A DNA stretch of 64,000 bases, from the NCBI GenBank assembly GCA_021801265.1, contig JAJYYE010000001.1, positions 372,001 to 436,000 of the forward strand. The letters run 5' to 3'. Position 1 is the first letter of the stretch. Each line of letters begins with the position of its first letter. Positions 10,532 to 20,649 of this stretch are shown here, piece by piece. The stretch comes from Pseudomonadota bacterium. Lineage in GTDB: Bacteria > Pseudomonadota > Gammaproteobacteria > Halothiobacillales > Halothiobacillaceae. The notes under the pieces are model-generated. The model was given only the letters and a program-made list of their open reading frames with translations. It searched no databases and had not been told where the DNA came from. Made by a program: the position numbers and the translations under genes.

Positions 10532-11476
10532 GTGGCCGTTGGTAATGCACCCAAGACTGATTCCAATGCGAAGTTTGTCGGCTTTGTTGCTGCAATTTTA
10601 TTGTTGGCCGCTGTTTACTACTTAGTCAGCTCGCTGGTCAGCGTCGTCAACCGTTCAGCGTTCAAGGGAGAGTTTGTGGAACCCCCTGTTTCTTCAGGCG
10701 CGCCCAGCACGACGGTCGCAAGTGACACCGTGCCGACTACGGCCACAGTTACGCCTGCACCCGCTGCCGTGGTTGCTGTTGCCGCATCATCGGGCAACGC
10801 CGCCGAAGGCAAAACCGCCTACGCCACCTGCGCGGCTTGTCATGGTGCCGATGGCAAAGGGAATGGAGGCGCGTTCCCCAATCTCACCAAACTCAATGCC
10901 GCCGATGCAGAAGCCATTCTGACTGCCTTCAAAAAAGGTGATATGGATTATCTGAAAAAACGCGACCTGGGGGGCGCGCGGTACAGCACGATGGCACCAC
11001 AAGCTGCGGGTTTAACGGATGCAGCCATCGCGAACCTGGCGGCCTATATTGCTGAATTGGGTGGGCATACCGCAGAAGCGGCCGCGACGGCCCCCGCAGC
11101 CGCGATGACTGCTGCCCCTGCCCAGGCGAACACTGCGGCAGTAGCCGGTGGCGCACCAGCCGCCGCGGCTGCGCCCAAGATGGTATCCAGCGAAATCATC
11201 GCCTTGGGACATTCCCTCTATTCTTCCTGTGCCGTATGTCACGGTGCCGAGGGCGAGGGCGCACGGTTATTCCAGGCACCTAAACTGGCTGGCCTGCCCT
11301 ACGCTTCCGTCACTTCTTTGCTCGGTTTGTATCGCAAGGGACAACAAATGGGCGCTAACTCTTACGCGATGATTCCTCAGGCAAAACATCTGACGGATAA
11401 CGAAATCGATGCGCTCGCCAACTATATCGCGGTCATGAACACAGCGGCCGCACAGGGTGCTTCTGCCAGCGATTGA
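10532..11476 (+). CDS. Membrane-anchored dihaem c-type cytochrome
   Basis: The 314-residue protein has an N-terminal membrane anchor (FVGFVAAILLLAAVYYLVSS), then two class I cytochrome c domains with haem sites CAACH and CAVCH. The domains are joined by Ala/Pro-rich linkers. Each is followed by a plausible Met ligand (YSTMAPQ, YAMIPQ). It should carry electrons at the periplasmic face of the inner membrane; the partner oxidase or dehydrogenase is not in the window. The start is GTG at 10532, preceded by CGGAGG. An AT-rich stretch of about 200 bases upstream probably holds the promoter. Confidence 0.9.
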   Translation: MAVGNAPKTDSNAKFVGFVAAILLLAAVYYLVSSLVSVVNRSAFKGEFVEPPVSSGAPSTTVASDTVPTTATVTPAPAAVVAVAASSGNAAEGKTAYATCAACHGADGKGNGGAFPNLTKLNAADAEAILTAFKKGDMDYLKKRDLGGARYSTMAPQAAGLTDAAIANLAAYIAELGGHTAEAAATAPAAAMTAAPAQANTAAVAGGAPAAAAAPKMVSSEIIALGHSLYSSCAVCHGAEGEGARLFQAPKLAGLPYASVTSLLGLYRKGQQMGANSYAMIPQAKHLTDNEIDALANYIAVMNTAAAQGASASD

Positions 11477-11499
11477 TTCTGGTTGCCGCTGAACTGCAG

Positions 11500-11531
11500 A
11501 AAACCGCCGCATCAATTCCGGCGGTTTTTTT
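11500..11531 (+). terminator. Rho-independent terminator of the cytochrome c gene
   Basis: A perfect 10-base stem (AAAACCGCCG with CGGCGGTTTT) around a 9-base loop is followed by a run of T, 24 bases after the cytochrome c stop codon. Confidence 0.9.
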
Positions 11532-11567
11532 ATTTGTTGCTGTGTTTTGTTTTAAGGAACGCTCTAT

Positions 11568-12185
11568 ATGCTACTTGAAGCGCGTCAGGTCGCCACTGCC
11601 CACAGCCCCCCCGTGAACTTCACCCTGACCGCAGGTACCGTTTTAAGCATATTTGGCGCCTCGGGTAGTGGGAAAAGTCAGTTATTACGCGCTCTGGCTG
11701 ATGTATCACCCCACACCGGCGAGGTTTTGCTTGAGGGCGTGGCCCAAACTGCGATGCGCCCAGAACAATGGCGCAGACGGGTAGGCTATGTGCCGGCAGA
11801 ATCTGGTTGGTGGGCTGATACGGTGGTGGCGCATTTCACGAATAAACCATCCCAATCATGGCTGGATGCCTTATCACTCCCTGCGGACTTACTCGCCGCC
11901 CCCGTCGAGCGACTATCCTCCGGTGAGCGCCAACGGTTAGCCGTTTTACGCGCGTTAACGGTGAATCCGCGCGTTCTCTTACTCGATGAACCTACCGCCA
12001 ACCTGGACGACCACAATGCCAGGGCGATGGCGCAATTGGTGCTCAGCTATGTGCGCGAACATAACGCAGCGGCAGTCTGGGTGTCACACAGTCTAGAAGA
12101 ACGCCTCCGCCTTGGCGAAAATAGTCTGGAAATTCACGCGTCAGCCATCATCCCCCCACCAGGCAACCAACCCCATGAACCTTGA
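11568..12185 (+). CDS. fetA: ABC transporter ATPase, FetA/YbbL type
   Basis: The 205-residue protein is a small ABC ATPase. Walker A is GASGSGKS, the signature is LSSGERQRLA, and Walker B is RVLLLDEPTANLDD. The length and the directly following FetB-type permease identify it as the ATPase of the FetAB (YbbLM) pair, which in E. coli is proposed to export iron and ease oxidative stress. Its stop overlaps the fetB start by 11 bases, so translation is likely coupled. Confidence 0.85.
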   Translation: MLLEARQVATAHSPPVNFTLTAGTVLSIFGASGSGKSQLLRALADVSPHTGEVLLEGVAQTAMRPEQWRRRVGYVPAESGWWADTVVAHFTNKPSQSWLDALSLPADLLAAPVERLSSGERQRLAVLRALTVNPRVLLLDEPTANLDDHNARAMAQLVLSYVREHNAAAVWVSHSLEERLRLGENSLEIHASAIIPPPGNQPHEP

Positions 12186-12972
12186 GCAATTATCGGTCCT
12201 CGATTTAAGTTTGGCCGCCGTGCTCGTCCTGGCATTAGGGCTCGTGCAATTGATGATGGGATTGGGGCTATTACGCTCGCTGGTCATTGGCAGCGTGCGG
12301 ATGACGCTACAACTCTTGCTCGTCGGGCTCGTCCTCAAGTCGCTATTTGAGGCCGCCAATCTGGGTTGGGTCAGTTTGATGGCGTTGGTGATGCTGGCTT
12401 TAGCAGGTTATGAAGTCACTGCGCGGCAAAAGCGCCCCATTAAAGGTTGGCACGGGTACGGTATTGGCCTGCTCTCGATGGGCGTGACTGCGGCGACCAT
12501 CACGTTATTTGCCCTGATTGTCATTATTGAACCCCAGCCGTGGTACACACCGCAATACGCCATTCCGCTGCTGGGTATGATTTTGGGCAATACGATGACG
12601 GGGATTGGCCTCGCACTGAACCACCTCACCCAAACCGCCTGGGCGAGCCGGGTTAAAATTGAAGCCCGCTTGCTGCTGGGACAGACTGCCGATGAGGCAA
12701 CCGCAGAATTACGCGCCGATGCACTACGCGCGGGATTGATTCCGACATTGAATATGCTGGCGGCAGCAGGATTAATTAGCTTACCGGGAATGATGACCGG
12801 GCAGATTCTGGCAGGCGCAGCCCCCATGGACGCTGTGCGCTACCAGATTTTAATCATGTTCCTGATTACCGCCGCCAACGGGTTTGGCTCATTGCTGGCT
12901 ATCCATTTGGGCGCCCGGCGGTTGTTTGATGAACGGGCGCGTCTGCGGCTTGATCGGCTCGGAGGCACCTAA
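12175..12972 (+). CDS. fetB: UPF0014 membrane permease, FetB/YbbM type
   Basis: The protein is 265 residues when started at ATG 12175; an upstream in-frame start at 12112 would give a non-family extension. It is very hydrophobic with about seven membrane segments and has the family-typical stretch ending PLLGMILGNTMTG, together with SLPGMMTGQILAG. It forms the membrane half of the putative iron exporter with FetA. Family membership is clear; the substrate is taken from E. coli work and is not shown here. Confidence 0.87.
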   Translation: MNLEQLSVLDLSLAAVLVLALGLVQLMMGLGLLRSLVIGSVRMTLQLLLVGLVLKSLFEAANLGWVSLMALVMLALAGYEVTARQKRPIKGWHGYGIGLLSMGVTAATITLFALIVIIEPQPWYTPQYAIPLLGMILGNTMTGIGLALNHLTQTAWASRVKIEARLLLGQTADEATAELRADALRAGLIPTLNMLAAAGLISLPGMMTGQILAGAAPMDAVRYQILIMFLITAANGFGSLLAIHLGARRLFDERARLRLDRLGGT

Positions 12973-13019
12973 ACGTCGCCAAATTCAACCATGAGGTCGT
13001 TAAGGTGACCGATACAGCT

Positions 13020-14573
13020 TCATTCCACCGCGTTTAGGGGCGCGCCAATGGGATTGAGCAACAGTGAGCGTTTCATTTTCTTAGGGACAGGCAGCCCCAT
13101 CAATTCCAGAACGGTGGCGGCGATATTGGCTATTCCGCCACCCGTACGCAGCCGTGGCTCGGTTTCATCAATGAGCAAGCAGGGTACGGGATACACGGTA
13201 TGCTGGGTATGCGGTTCGCCGGTGACCGGATCGACCATCTCATCGCAATTGCCATGATCGGCGGTAATGATGATGGAGAGGCCTCGCGCTTGGGCGACTT
13301 TAACCAATCGCCCGACTTCTTGATCAACCGTTTCAACGGCCTTGATCACGGCCTCGCGTATGGCGGTGTGCCCCACCATATCGCCATTAGCAAAGTTGAC
13401 CAGCATGAAGCCATATTCTTCCCGCTCAATGGCCGCAATCGTGGCATCGGCCACTTCATGCGCGCTCATTTCCGGCTGCAAATCATAGGTGGCGACTTTG
13501 GGTGAGGGGGCCATGTAACGGTCTTCGCCAGCAAAGGGCGCTTCCTTACCGCCGTTAAAGAAAAAAGTGACATGCGGGTATTTTTCGGTTTCGGCGCAAT
13601 GAAATTGCTTGATGCCCGCCTGACTCACCACTTCAGCTAATACATTTTTGGGACGATCGGGCGGGAAGCCGATGGGCGAAAGAAAACGCGGATCATATTC
13701 GGTCAGGCAGGTCACCAGCACCCGTTCATAATCCCCGCGATCAAAGCCCATGAAATCGGCCAAAGCCAGGGCCTCGGTGAGTTGGCGTGGGCGATCATTA
13801 CGGAAGTTGAAAAAAATCACCGCATCGCTCGGCGCCAGTGGTTCGAACGCATCCAGTGCGGCAGGCAAAACGAACTCATCCGTTTTGCCTGCCGCATAAG
13901 ACGTGTCAAGCGCATCCCTGGCCGAAGCAAACCGCTCACCGACTCCGCGCACAATGGTTTGCCACGCAAGCTCAGTCCGCTCCCAACGCTGATCTCGATC
14001 CATCGCGTAATAACGCCCACTAATCGTTGCAATCGCCCCCCCCGCAACCTTCAAACGCGCCTCCAGCTCCGGCAAATAACTGCGCGCCGATTTGGGCGCG
14101 GTATCGCGACCGTCGGTAATCATATGCACCAAGGGTCGGGCGCCATGTTGGCTGGCCAAATCAATCAAGGCGAGCAAATGGTTGATATGACTGTGCACCC
14201 CTCCATCAGAGACCAACCCGATCAAGTGCAGGGGCCGATTTGCCTGTGCCGCTTTTTGTGCGGCGTCAACCAAGGCCGCATTGGTATAAAAACTGCCATC
14301 GGCAATGGCATCATCAATGCGCACCAAATCCTGACGGATTAAATCACCGCAACCCAGGGTGAGATGGCCCACTTCCGAGTTTCCCATTTGACCATCCGGC
14401 AACCCGCAGGCGCGCCCGGAAGCCTCGATGACCGTATGGGGATGATGCGCAAACAGATGATCCAGATTTGGGGTCTGTGCCAGTGCAAACGCGTTGTTTT
14501 CACGGCTGGGATTCACGCCAATGCCATCCATAATGATGAGCAAAACCGGATTGCGGGGGGCTGTTCGTGACAT
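13020..14573 (-). CDS. gpmI: 2,3-bisphosphoglycerate-independent phosphoglycerate mutase
   Basis: The 517-residue protein has the expected length. Metal-binding IIMDGIGVN is near the N-terminus, the catalytic serine is in MGNSEVGH (Ser66), and the C-terminal metal sites are NFANGDMVGH and ITADHGNCDEM. It interconverts 3- and 2-phosphoglycerate in glycolysis and gluconeogenesis using Mn. It lies downstream of tatC on the same strand with a 77-base gap and converges with fetB. Confidence 0.97.
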   Translation of the reverse strand: MSRTAPRNPVLLIIMDGIGVNPSRENNAFALAQTPNLDHLFAHHPHTVIEASGRACGLPDGQMGNSEVGHLTLGCGDLIRQDLVRIDDAIADGSFYTNAALVDAAQKAAQANRPLHLIGLVSDGGVHSHINHLLALIDLASQHGARPLVHMITDGRDTAPKSARSYLPELEARLKVAGGAIATISGRYYAMDRDQRWERTELAWQTIVRGVGERFASARDALDTSYAAGKTDEFVLPAALDAFEPLAPSDAVIFFNFRNDRPRQLTEALALADFMGFDRGDYERVLVTCLTEYDPRFLSPIGFPPDRPKNVLAEVVSQAGIKQFHCAETEKYPHVTFFFNGGKEAPFAGEDRYMAPSPKVATYDLQPEMSAHEVADATIAAIEREEYGFMLVNFANGDMVGHTAIREAVIKAVETVDQEVGRLVKVAQARGLSIIITADHGNCDEMVDPVTGEPHTQHTVYPVPCLLIDETEPRLRTGGGIANIAATVLELMGLPVPKKMKRSLLLNPIGAPLNAVE

Positions 14574-14650
14574 GGTTGTTCCTTATGAGTTTAAAAAAAT
14601 CAGGGCAGGTTCGCTGCCCGTCAGAAATTACAACGGCCGATGAGGTCGCA

Positions 14651-15868
14651 TCAAGCAGGATCGTCCGGCTTTTTGTACGGCACGTCAGCGGGCGGAATAA
14701 GCGGTTGGTCTGAGGGTTGCCCAGTACTTGACTCCGCTGATTCCGATTCTGTTGATTCGGGCACTGCATTCGACCCGGTTTGCGTTGCAGGGGCGTCGGA
14801 TGAGGCATCCAATGCCGAGCCGACGGATGAATCCTGGGGCGACTCTTGCTCGCCCGGGGCTGAATCTGGCTTTTGCGCTGGATCCTGCGCCGAGTGAGAC
14901 CCGGGTGCCTCAAGTCGGCGCTGATCTGCCTCGGCCTCATCAAAAGCTTGATCGAGATCCCATGGCTCGTCGGCGGCCTGCTGCTCGTATTGCTGATGTC
15001 GCTCTGTCACGGCGTGATCTTCAGTGACCGTCTCATCGGCCGCTTCTTCGGCGGCTAGTGCGGCGGCGCGTGCCATTTTGGCTTTGTAAAAAAAGCGGCT
15101 GACCAATAAGCCGAATTCATAGAGCAGGATGATGGGAATGGCCATCATAAACTGCGACATCACATCGGGTGGCGTGAGAATGGCTGCAATAATAAAAGCG
15201 ATCAAAATGGCATAACGCCGAAATTCGGCAAGTTTATCCGGCGTCACTACGCCAATAATGACCAGCAATACAATGGCAACCGGCACTTCAAACACAAATC
15301 CGAACGCAAAAAAGAGCGAAGTGACAAAGCTCAAATATTCGCCGATGTCCGGAGCAAAATTCACGTCACTCGGCCCCGCGGCGGCCAAAAATCCGAACAC
15401 AATGGGGAATACCACAAAATAAGCAAAGGCGGCGCCGAGATAAAATAGAATCGTGCTGGAAAACACCAAGGGCGCCACCAATTTGCGCTCATGTTTATAC
15501 AACCCGGGCGCGATGAAAGCCCACAGTTGATACAGCAAAAAGGGAATGGCAATAAATAATGCCGTGAGTGCGGTGAGCTTCAGGGGAATAAAAAACGGCG
15601 AGGCCACTTGCACCGCAATCATGGTCGTGCCCGGTGGCATGTGTTTTGAAAGCGGCTCTGCCAATAAAGTGAAGAGGTCATTACGGAAAGAAAATAGCGC
15701 CAAAAACAGAACTAAAACGACCAGTACCGATTTAAGCAAGCGATTGCGCAATTCAACCAAATGCGCCAAGAACCCCGCAACACCCGACTCTTGCGTGGCA
15801 TCTATGCCTTCATCGGCGGCGGCTGTTTCCGGGATCTCTTTCGTATGGGTCGAATCGCGTTCGCTCAT
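14651..15868 (-). CDS. tatC: Sec-independent protein translocase TatC with long acidic C-terminal tail
   Basis: Residues about 28-270 are a normal TatC with six membrane helices (HLVELRNRLLKS at the start, FVFEVPVAIVLL in the middle). It is the core receptor for twin-arginine signal peptides in the inner membrane. About 120 further residues, rich in Ala, Asp, Glu, Gln and Ser, extend the C-terminus and look disordered. Most TatC proteins end near 250-260 residues. The start overlaps the tatB stop in an ATGA. The tail's role is unknown. Confidence 0.95.
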   Translation of the reverse strand: MSERDSTHTKEIPETAAADEGIDATQESGVAGFLAHLVELRNRLLKSVLVVLVLFLALFSFRNDLFTLLAEPLSKHMPPGTTMIAVQVASPFFIPLKLTALTALFIAIPFLLYQLWAFIAPGLYKHERKLVAPLVFSSTILFYLGAAFAYFVVFPIVFGFLAAAGPSDVNFAPDIGEYLSFVTSLFFAFGFVFEVPVAIVLLVIIGVVTPDKLAEFRRYAILIAFIIAAILTPPDVMSQFMMAIPIILLYEFGLLVSRFFYKAKMARAAALAAEEAADETVTEDHAVTERHQQYEQQAADEPWDLDQAFDEAEADQRRLEAPGSHSAQDPAQKPDSAPGEQESPQDSSVGSALDASSDAPATQTGSNAVPESTESESAESSTGQPSDQPLIPPADVPYKKPDDPA

Positions 15869-16434
15869 GGTGTTTTTGTTTCAGGGGTTGACGCGGTAGG
15901 ACCGGTGGATGCCATGGGCTCTTCTGCGGCGGGCCCTTCGAACGGGCGCTTGAAGGGCTGGCCAGTACTTTGTTCCAGGGCGCGAATTTCATCATCAAAA
16001 CTGAGCTGTGCCGGGGATTCTTCGACAGTTGCCGCCGTTTTCGAGGTGTTTTCCACGGAAACGGGTGATGCGTTACTCGCTAAATCCGGAGACGAAGCCA
16101 CCTTCTGCTCGGACTGTGCCGCCGCACGGAAACTGACCTCAGCCTCATCGATCGCACCCAGCATATGTCGCCCCGATTCGTTGACTTCCTGGCGCGTTTC
16201 TTCCACCAATGCGCGAAGTTTGGAAATCTCCGACTCCTGGGCATTGAGCAAATTTTTCATATCACTCAAATTAAACTCACTGTCGAGCTCGGCTTTGGCA
16301 TTGGCGACAAATTTTTTCACTTTGTACACCCAGGAACCGATGGTGCGCGCTAAACCGGGCAGCCGCTCCGGGCCGACCACAATCAAGGCGATCACAAGGA
16401 TCAGGAAAATTTCCCAAATACTGAATCCGAACAC
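15865..16434 (-). CDS. tatB: Sec-independent protein translocase TatB
   Basis: The 189-residue protein begins with the typical short N-terminal membrane helix and hinge (MFGFSIWEIFLILVIALIVV then GPERLPGLART), followed by an amphipathic helix and a long charged, low-complexity tail. The Glu in the membrane helix and the GPERLP hinge separate TatB from TatA. It works with TatC to bind twin-arginine substrates. It sits between tatA and tatC, 35 bases after tatA. Confidence 0.95.
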   Translation of the reverse strand: MFGFSIWEIFLILVIALIVVGPERLPGLARTIGSWVYKVKKFVANAKAELDSEFNLSDMKNLLNAQESEISKLRALVEETRQEVNESGRHMLGAIDEAEVSFRAAAQSEQKVASSPDLASNASPVSVENTSKTAATVEESPAQLSFDDEIRALEQSTGQPFKRPFEGPAAEEPMASTGPTASTPETKTP

Positions 16435-16469
16435 GGCTTAACCCTGAATGCTGGCGCAGAGAACCGGCA

Positions 16470-16751
16470 TTAACTCGGTTTGTTGCCGGTAGAGTCGTTG
16501 GTGGTGTCGCGTCGAACCGCTTCACCTTCGATCACCCGACTCGCATCTGCATTTTTATGTGCCAGAGATTCAGGTGTGGTGCCGGTAGATGCGGCCTCAT
16601 CGGCTTTTTTATCTTCATCTTTCACGGCGCTTTTGAAGCCCTTGATCGCGCTGCCCAAATCACTGCCCAGATTTTTCAACCGTTTGGTGCCGAACAACAA
16701 CAAGACGATGGCCAAAATAACCAACCAGTGCCAAATGCTAAAACTACCCAT
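16470..16751 (-). CDS. tatA: Sec-independent protein translocase TatA
   Basis: The 93-residue protein has the short TatA layout: an N-terminal membrane helix ([17 protein letters not shown]), the [12 protein letters not shown] hinge and amphipathic helix, then a polar tail. It forms the size-adjustable pore of the Tat system. It is preceded by hisE with a 31-base gap, as in Pseudomonas-type his-tat clusters. Confidence 0.96.
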   Translation of the reverse strand: MGSFSIWHWLVILAIVLLLFGTKRLKNLGSDLGSAIKGFKSAVKDEDKKADEAASTGTTPESLAHKNADASRVIEGEAVRRDTTNDSTGNKPS

Positions 16752-16782
16752 TTTCCGTGCTCCTCAAAAAAATATTCATCAT

Positions 16783-17142
16783 TTAGTGGTCTTGGTGGCG
16801 CGCGGCCTTTTCTTCAAGTCCGGGCAACCCAAATCGGCGACCCAATTCATTGAATACGGCTTGATGGGGAATATCCGCATCAGCCAGCAGCACCAGGCTG
16901 TGAAACCACAGATCGGCCAGTTCGCTCACAATCGCATTCGAATCTGTCCCCACGGCCGCCAACGCGACTTCAACGCCTTCCTCGCCCACCTTTTGCGCGA
17001 TTTTATGGCGACCTTTGGCAAACAGGCTTGCCACATAGGATTGCGCCGGATCGGCGTGTTTGCGCTGCTCAATCACCGCGGCCAGTTGCTCGAGAATATC
17101 ATTGCTGGTGCGCGGTACGGGTTCATTGACCATAAATATCAT
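16783..17142 (-). CDS. hisE: Phosphoribosyl-ATP pyrophosphatase
   Basis: The 119-residue protein has the MazG-like HisE fold signature [13 protein letters not shown] and [16 protein letters not shown]. It hydrolyses phosphoribosyl-ATP to phosphoribosyl-AMP, the second step of histidine synthesis. The start overlaps the end of hisI by 20 bases, so hisI and hisE are separate, tightly coupled genes rather than the fused hisIE of enteric bacteria. Confidence 0.95.
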   Translation of the reverse strand: MIFMVNEPVPRTSNDILEQLAAVIEQRKHADPAQSYVASLFAKGRHKIAQKVGEEGVEVALAAVGTDSNAIVSELADLWFHSLVLLADADIPHQAVFNELGRRFGLPGLEEKAARHQDH

Positions 17143-17533
17143 CCGGCGATTTTAATACGGGATCGGTCATTTGCCATTGCCCATCAACCCAGTGGCGGAA
17201 AAAACAACTTTCGCGCCCGGTATGACAGGCAATCCCACCAATCTGTTCAATTTGGAGCAAAATCACATCCCCGTCGCAATCCAGCCGAATATCTTTGACC
17301 CGTTGAATATGGCCGCTTTCTTCGCCTTTATGCCACAGCTTTTGCCGCGAGCGCGAATAATACACGGCCTCACCGGTGGCGACGGTTTGCTCAAGCGCGG
17401 CACGATTCATCCATGCGAACATGAGAATTCGCCCTGTTTGCGCATCTTGGGCAATCGCCGGAACCAACCCTTCGTCAGTCCAGACAATGGCAGAAATCCA
17501 GCCAGGGACATTTTCCGGGGCGTTTGGGGGCAT
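17123..17533 (-). CDS. hisI: Phosphoribosyl-AMP cyclohydrolase
   Basis: The 136-residue protein has the zinc and magnesium sites of His[12 protein letters not shown] and [12 protein letters not shown]. It opens the purine ring of phosphoribosyl-AMP, the third step of histidine synthesis. The gap of about 100 bases back to hisF is the longest in the his cluster and contains an 8-base inverted repeat (AGTCAGCG at 17544 and its complement ending 17602), which may be a local promoter or operator. Confidence 0.95.
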   Translation of the reverse strand: MPPNAPENVPGWISAIVWTDEGLVPAIAQDAQTGRILMFAWMNRAALEQTVATGEAVYYSRSRQKLWHKGEESGHIQRVKDIRLDCDGDVILLQIEQIGGIACHTGRESCFFRHWVDGQWQMTDPVLKSPDDIYGQ

Positions 17534-17635
17534 GGCGGCTCTCAGTCAGCGGGTAGCGCAGGATTAAATAAAGTGTGCCGAAGTATATAACAGTCGCTGA
17601 CTAAAACCGGATGGGTTTATGGGGGTTTGGGTAAA

Positions 17636-18409
17636 TCAATGCCGAATTTCAATGCCCGCTGCAGCCATTTTCGCTTTGGCCTCAGCAATGCGGTACGTAC
17701 CGAAATGAAAAATACTGGCGGCCAGTACCGCATCGGCATGGCCCACAAGAATCCCCGCCGTCAGGTCATCCAGATTACCCACACCGCCTGATGCGATCAC
17801 GGGCACCGGGACGTTGTCGGCAATGGCTCGGGTGAGATCCAAATCGAAGCCCTGTTTGGTGCCATCGCGATCCATGCTGGTAACCAGCAATTCACCCGCG
17901 CCGTATCGCGCCATGCGTTGCGCCCACTCCACAGCATCCAGTCCCGTGGGTTTGCGACCGCCATGGGTAAAAATTTCCCAGCGTAAGGGCTCACCCTCTC
18001 GGGATACCCGTCGAGCATCAATGGCGACCACCACACACTGAGCGCCGACCGAATCGGCTATTACCTTAATGAGATCGGGATGATGCACGGCGGCGGTATT
18101 AATTGAGATTTTGTCGGCCCCGGCATTCAACAAACGGCGTACATCGGCCAGCGTGCGAATTCCGCCCCCCACGGTGAGCGGAATAAACACCTGCTCGGCG
18201 ACTTGCTCTACCACATGCAGCAGGGTTTCCCGGCCCTCGTGCGAGGCGGAAATATCCAAAAAAGTCAGCTCGTCTGCACCTTCCAAATTGTAGCGGCGCG
18301 CGGCCTCAACCGGGTCACCGGCATCGCGCAATGACTCAAATTGCACGCCCTTCACCACGCGGCCATCGGCCACATCAAGGCAGGGAATAATGCGTTTGGC
18401 CAAGCTCAT
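17636..18409 (-). CDS. hisF: Imidazole glycerol phosphate synthase cyclase subunit
   Basis: Starting at the ATG at 18409 gives the usual 257 residues ([21 protein letters not shown]); the frame extends 63 codons further upstream but that part is not HisF-like. The catalytic aspartates are in CLDVADG and in [10 protein letters not shown]. With HisH it makes imidazole glycerol phosphate and AICAR using ammonia passed through the barrel. It lies 61 bases downstream of hisA. Confidence 0.96.
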   Translation of the reverse strand: MSLAKRIIPCLDVADGRVVKGVQFESLRDAGDPVEAARRYNLEGADELTFLDISASHEGRETLLHVVEQVAEQVFIPLTVGGGIRTLADVRRLLNAGADKISINTAAVHHPDLIKVIADSVGAQCVVVAIDARRVSREGEPLRWEIFTHGGRKPTGLDAVEWAQRMARYGAGELLVTSMDRDGTKQGFDLDLTRAIADNVPVPVIASGGVGNLDDLTAGILVGHADAVLAASIFHFGTYRIAEAKAKMAAAGIEIRH

Positions 18410-18470
18410 GGGGAAGGGCTCATAGGGGCGGATCTCTTGAAGTGTTCGAACCGGCGAGGTATTCGGTGGG

Positions 18471-19226
18471 CTATTCAGTGAACGGCGGGACGCCGCGACG
18501 CTCATCAACCCGCGCCTGCGCCACGCGCAAATCAATTCCACCTTCATATAGGGCGCGACCAATAATCGCGCCCGCCACGCCATCGTCGCCCGCATCAATC
18601 AGGTGGTCAATATCGGCCATATCAGTCATGCCGCCTGAGGCAATAATCGGAATGCGAACGGCGCGCGCCAATTCGCGGGTCGCAATGATATTGGCGCCCT
18701 GCATCATGCCGTCGCGCGCAATATCGGTAAAAACAATCGAGGAAACGCCATCCTGCTCAAACCGCCGCGCCAGTTCCGTGGCGTCCGTATTGGAGATTTT
18801 GGCCCAACCATCCACCGCAACCTTACCTTCGCGCGCATCGAGCCCCACAATGACATGGCCGGGAAAAGACAGGCACGCGTCGCTCACAAAATGCGGATCG
18901 GACACCGCCTTGGAGCCAATGATGACATAGGAAATACCCATCGCAAGGTATTGTTCAATCGTTTCTTCATCGCGAATACCGCCGCCGACCTGAATGGGCA
19001 ACTCCGGGAATGCCGCACAAATCGCCGCAATGCTGTCGCGATTTTTAGGGCTGCCTGCAAATGCACCATCCAAATCCACCAAATGCAAACGCCGTGCGCC
19101 GGCATCGACCCAACGCTGCGCCATGGCAACCGGGTCATCGGAAAACACGGTGTCATCGTCCATGCGGCCTTGTTTTAATCGAACACACTGGCCAGCTTTC
19201 AAATCAATGGCGGGAATGAGTAACAT
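18471..19226 (-). CDS. hisA: Phosphoribosylformimino-5-aminoimidazole carboxamide ribotide isomerase
   Basis: The start at 19226 gives 251 residues beginning [20 protein letters not shown]; an 18-codon upstream extension overlaps hisH and is not conserved in character. The (beta/alpha)8 barrel has the catalytic Asp in PAIDLKAG and the second Asp in [10 protein letters not shown], and phosphate-binding loops near QVGGGIR and IASGG. It converts ProFAR to PRFAR in histidine synthesis. Confidence 0.96.
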   Translation of the reverse strand: MLLIPAIDLKAGQCVRLKQGRMDDDTVFSDDPVAMAQRWVDAGARRLHLVDLDGAFAGSPKNRDSIAAICAAFPELPIQVGGGIRDEETIEQYLAMGISYVIIGSKAVSDPHFVSDACLSFPGHVIVGLDAREGKVAVDGWAKISNTDATELARRFEQDGVSSIVFTDIARDGMMQGANIIATRELARAVRIPIIASGGMTDMADIDHLIDAGDDGVAGAIIGRALYEGGIDLRVAQARVDERRGVPPFTE

Positions 19227-19263
19227 AAGGTGCGTCCTCGACACGCAAAGTTCAAACTGAGAG

Positions 19264-19914
19264 TCAGTCGGGGCGACCATCCCAGCGGGTAAAGTTTTTA
19301 AGTAAGGTCAGGCCATCATCCGCGCTTTTTTCGGGGTGCGCCTGAATGGCAAACACCGAACCCTGCGCAAGCGCAGAGGTATAGGTGATGCTGTAATCCG
19401 TCACGCCCACGCTAAGCGACTCATCTTCGGGTGCGCAGTAATAGCTGTGCACAAAATAAAATCGACTTAAATCCGTTACGCCGTGCCACAACGGATGTGG
19501 TCGGACTTGTTTTATTTGATTCCAGCCCATCTGCGGGATTTTCAACGCCAAGCCATTCGCATCGATCCCATGGGGGAAACGCTGCACCGCGCCCTTGAAC
19601 CACCCCAGCAAATGCACACCGTTATTCTCTTCACTGTGATCGAGCATGACTTGCATCCCCATGCAAATACCGAGAAAGGGGCGCGTTTTTGCGGCCATGG
19701 CCAGCGGCGCAACCAAATCCCGGGCCTTGAGCGCCGCCATGCAATCCCCCGCCGCGCCTTGGCCGGGGAATACCACCCGGTCGGCATTGAGAATGTGTTC
19801 GGCTGAATCGGTAATGATCACAGCGGTGCCTGGGGGTGCGACATGCTCAACAGCTTTGGCGACCGAGCGCAAATTACCCATGCCGTAATCGACAATGACG
19901 ATCGATGCAGCCAT
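19264..19914 (-). CDS. hisH: Imidazole glycerol phosphate synthase glutamine amidotransferase subunit
   Basis: The 216-residue protein is a class I glutamine amidotransferase. The nucleophile Cys is in LGICMGMQ, and the His-Glu pair is in IQAHPEKS. It releases ammonia from glutamine for HisF. It begins 2 bases after the hisB stop codon and precedes hisA. Confidence 0.96.
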   Translation of the reverse strand: MAASIVIVDYGMGNLRSVAKAVEHVAPPGTAVIITDSAEHILNADRVVFPGQGAAGDCMAALKARDLVAPLAMAAKTRPFLGICMGMQVMLDHSEENNGVHLLGWFKGAVQRFPHGIDANGLALKIPQMGWNQIKQVRPHPLWHGVTDLSRFYFVHSYYCAPEDESLSVGVTDYSITYTSALAQGSVFAIQAHPEKSADDGLTLLKNFTRWDGRPD

Positions 19915-19916
19915 GC

Positions 19917-20513
19917 TCAGAGCGTGCCTTTAGTTGACGGAATCTGATTGGCCTGACGGGTGTCTTCGGACAGCGCCATACGCAGTGCTCTGCCAAAGGC
20001 TTTAAAAATGGTTTCGGCCTGATGGTGGGCGTTATCGCCGCGAATATTATCGATGTGCAGCGTGACGCCCGCGTGATTGACAAAGCCACGGAAAAACTCT
20101 TCGACCAACTGGGTTTCAAATCGACCAATCGTCGCGCGGGTAAAATTGCAGGAAAAGATCAAACCGGGGCGACCCGATAAATCAATCACCACCCGTGAGA
20201 GCGCCTCATCCAGCGGCACATACGCGCAACCATAACGCGAGATGCCGCGCTTATCGCCCACGGCCTTTGCCAAGGCCTGCCCGAATACAATGCCGCAATC
20301 CTCGACGGTATGGTGATCATCGATGTGCAAATCGCCTTGTGCGGCAAGCTCAAAATCAATCACGCCATGGCGGGCAATTTGATCAAGCATATGCTCAAAA
20401 AATGGCACGCCGGTATTGAACACCGCGCGGCCACTGCCATCGAGGTTCAGGGTGAGATCAATCTGCGTTTCCGCCGTATGGCGAGTCACTTGAGCGGTGC
20501 GAGCGGACATCAT
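19917..20513 (-). CDS. hisB: Imidazoleglycerol-phosphate dehydratase
   Basis: This is the monofunctional dehydratase (about 198 residues). The metal-binding histidine motifs [11 protein letters not shown] and DNAHHQAE are intact, as is FFEHMLDQ. It is not fused to a phosphatase, unlike enteric HisB. Two adjacent ATGs (20513 and 20510) are the best starts; the frame extends 13 codons upstream. It is first in the minus-strand his-tat run and its promoter should lie in 20514-20600, opposite the tRNA-Phe promoter. Confidence 0.95.
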   Translation of the reverse strand: MMSARTAQVTRHTAETQIDLTLNLDGSGRAVFNTGVPFFEHMLDQIARHGVIDFELAAQGDLHIDDHHTVEDCGIVFGQALAKAVGDKRGISRYGCAYVPLDEALSRVVIDLSGRPGLIFSCNFTRATIGRFETQLVEEFFRGFVNHAGVTLHIDNIRGDNAHHQAETIFKAFGRALRMALSEDTRQANQIPSTKGTL

Positions 20514-20606
20514 GTGTTTTATCGTTTTATCGTTAAATCGAACCGCAAGCATACAACGGACAATGGCACGCCGTCAGCAATTCATGTAAAAAAATCAGCG
20601 AAAGGC

Positions 20607-20635
20607 TTGACGAAAGCGAGCGAATCGCGTTTAAT
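20607..20635 (+). promoter_or_regulatory. Sigma-70 promoter of the tRNA-Phe gene
   Basis: TTGACG, a 17-base spacer and TTTAAT lie just upstream of the tRNA, followed by the GC-rich stretch TCGCGGCC. Such a discriminator is typical of stable-RNA promoters under stringent control. Confidence 0.7.
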
Positions 20636-20649
20636 TCGCGGCCTTGTAT

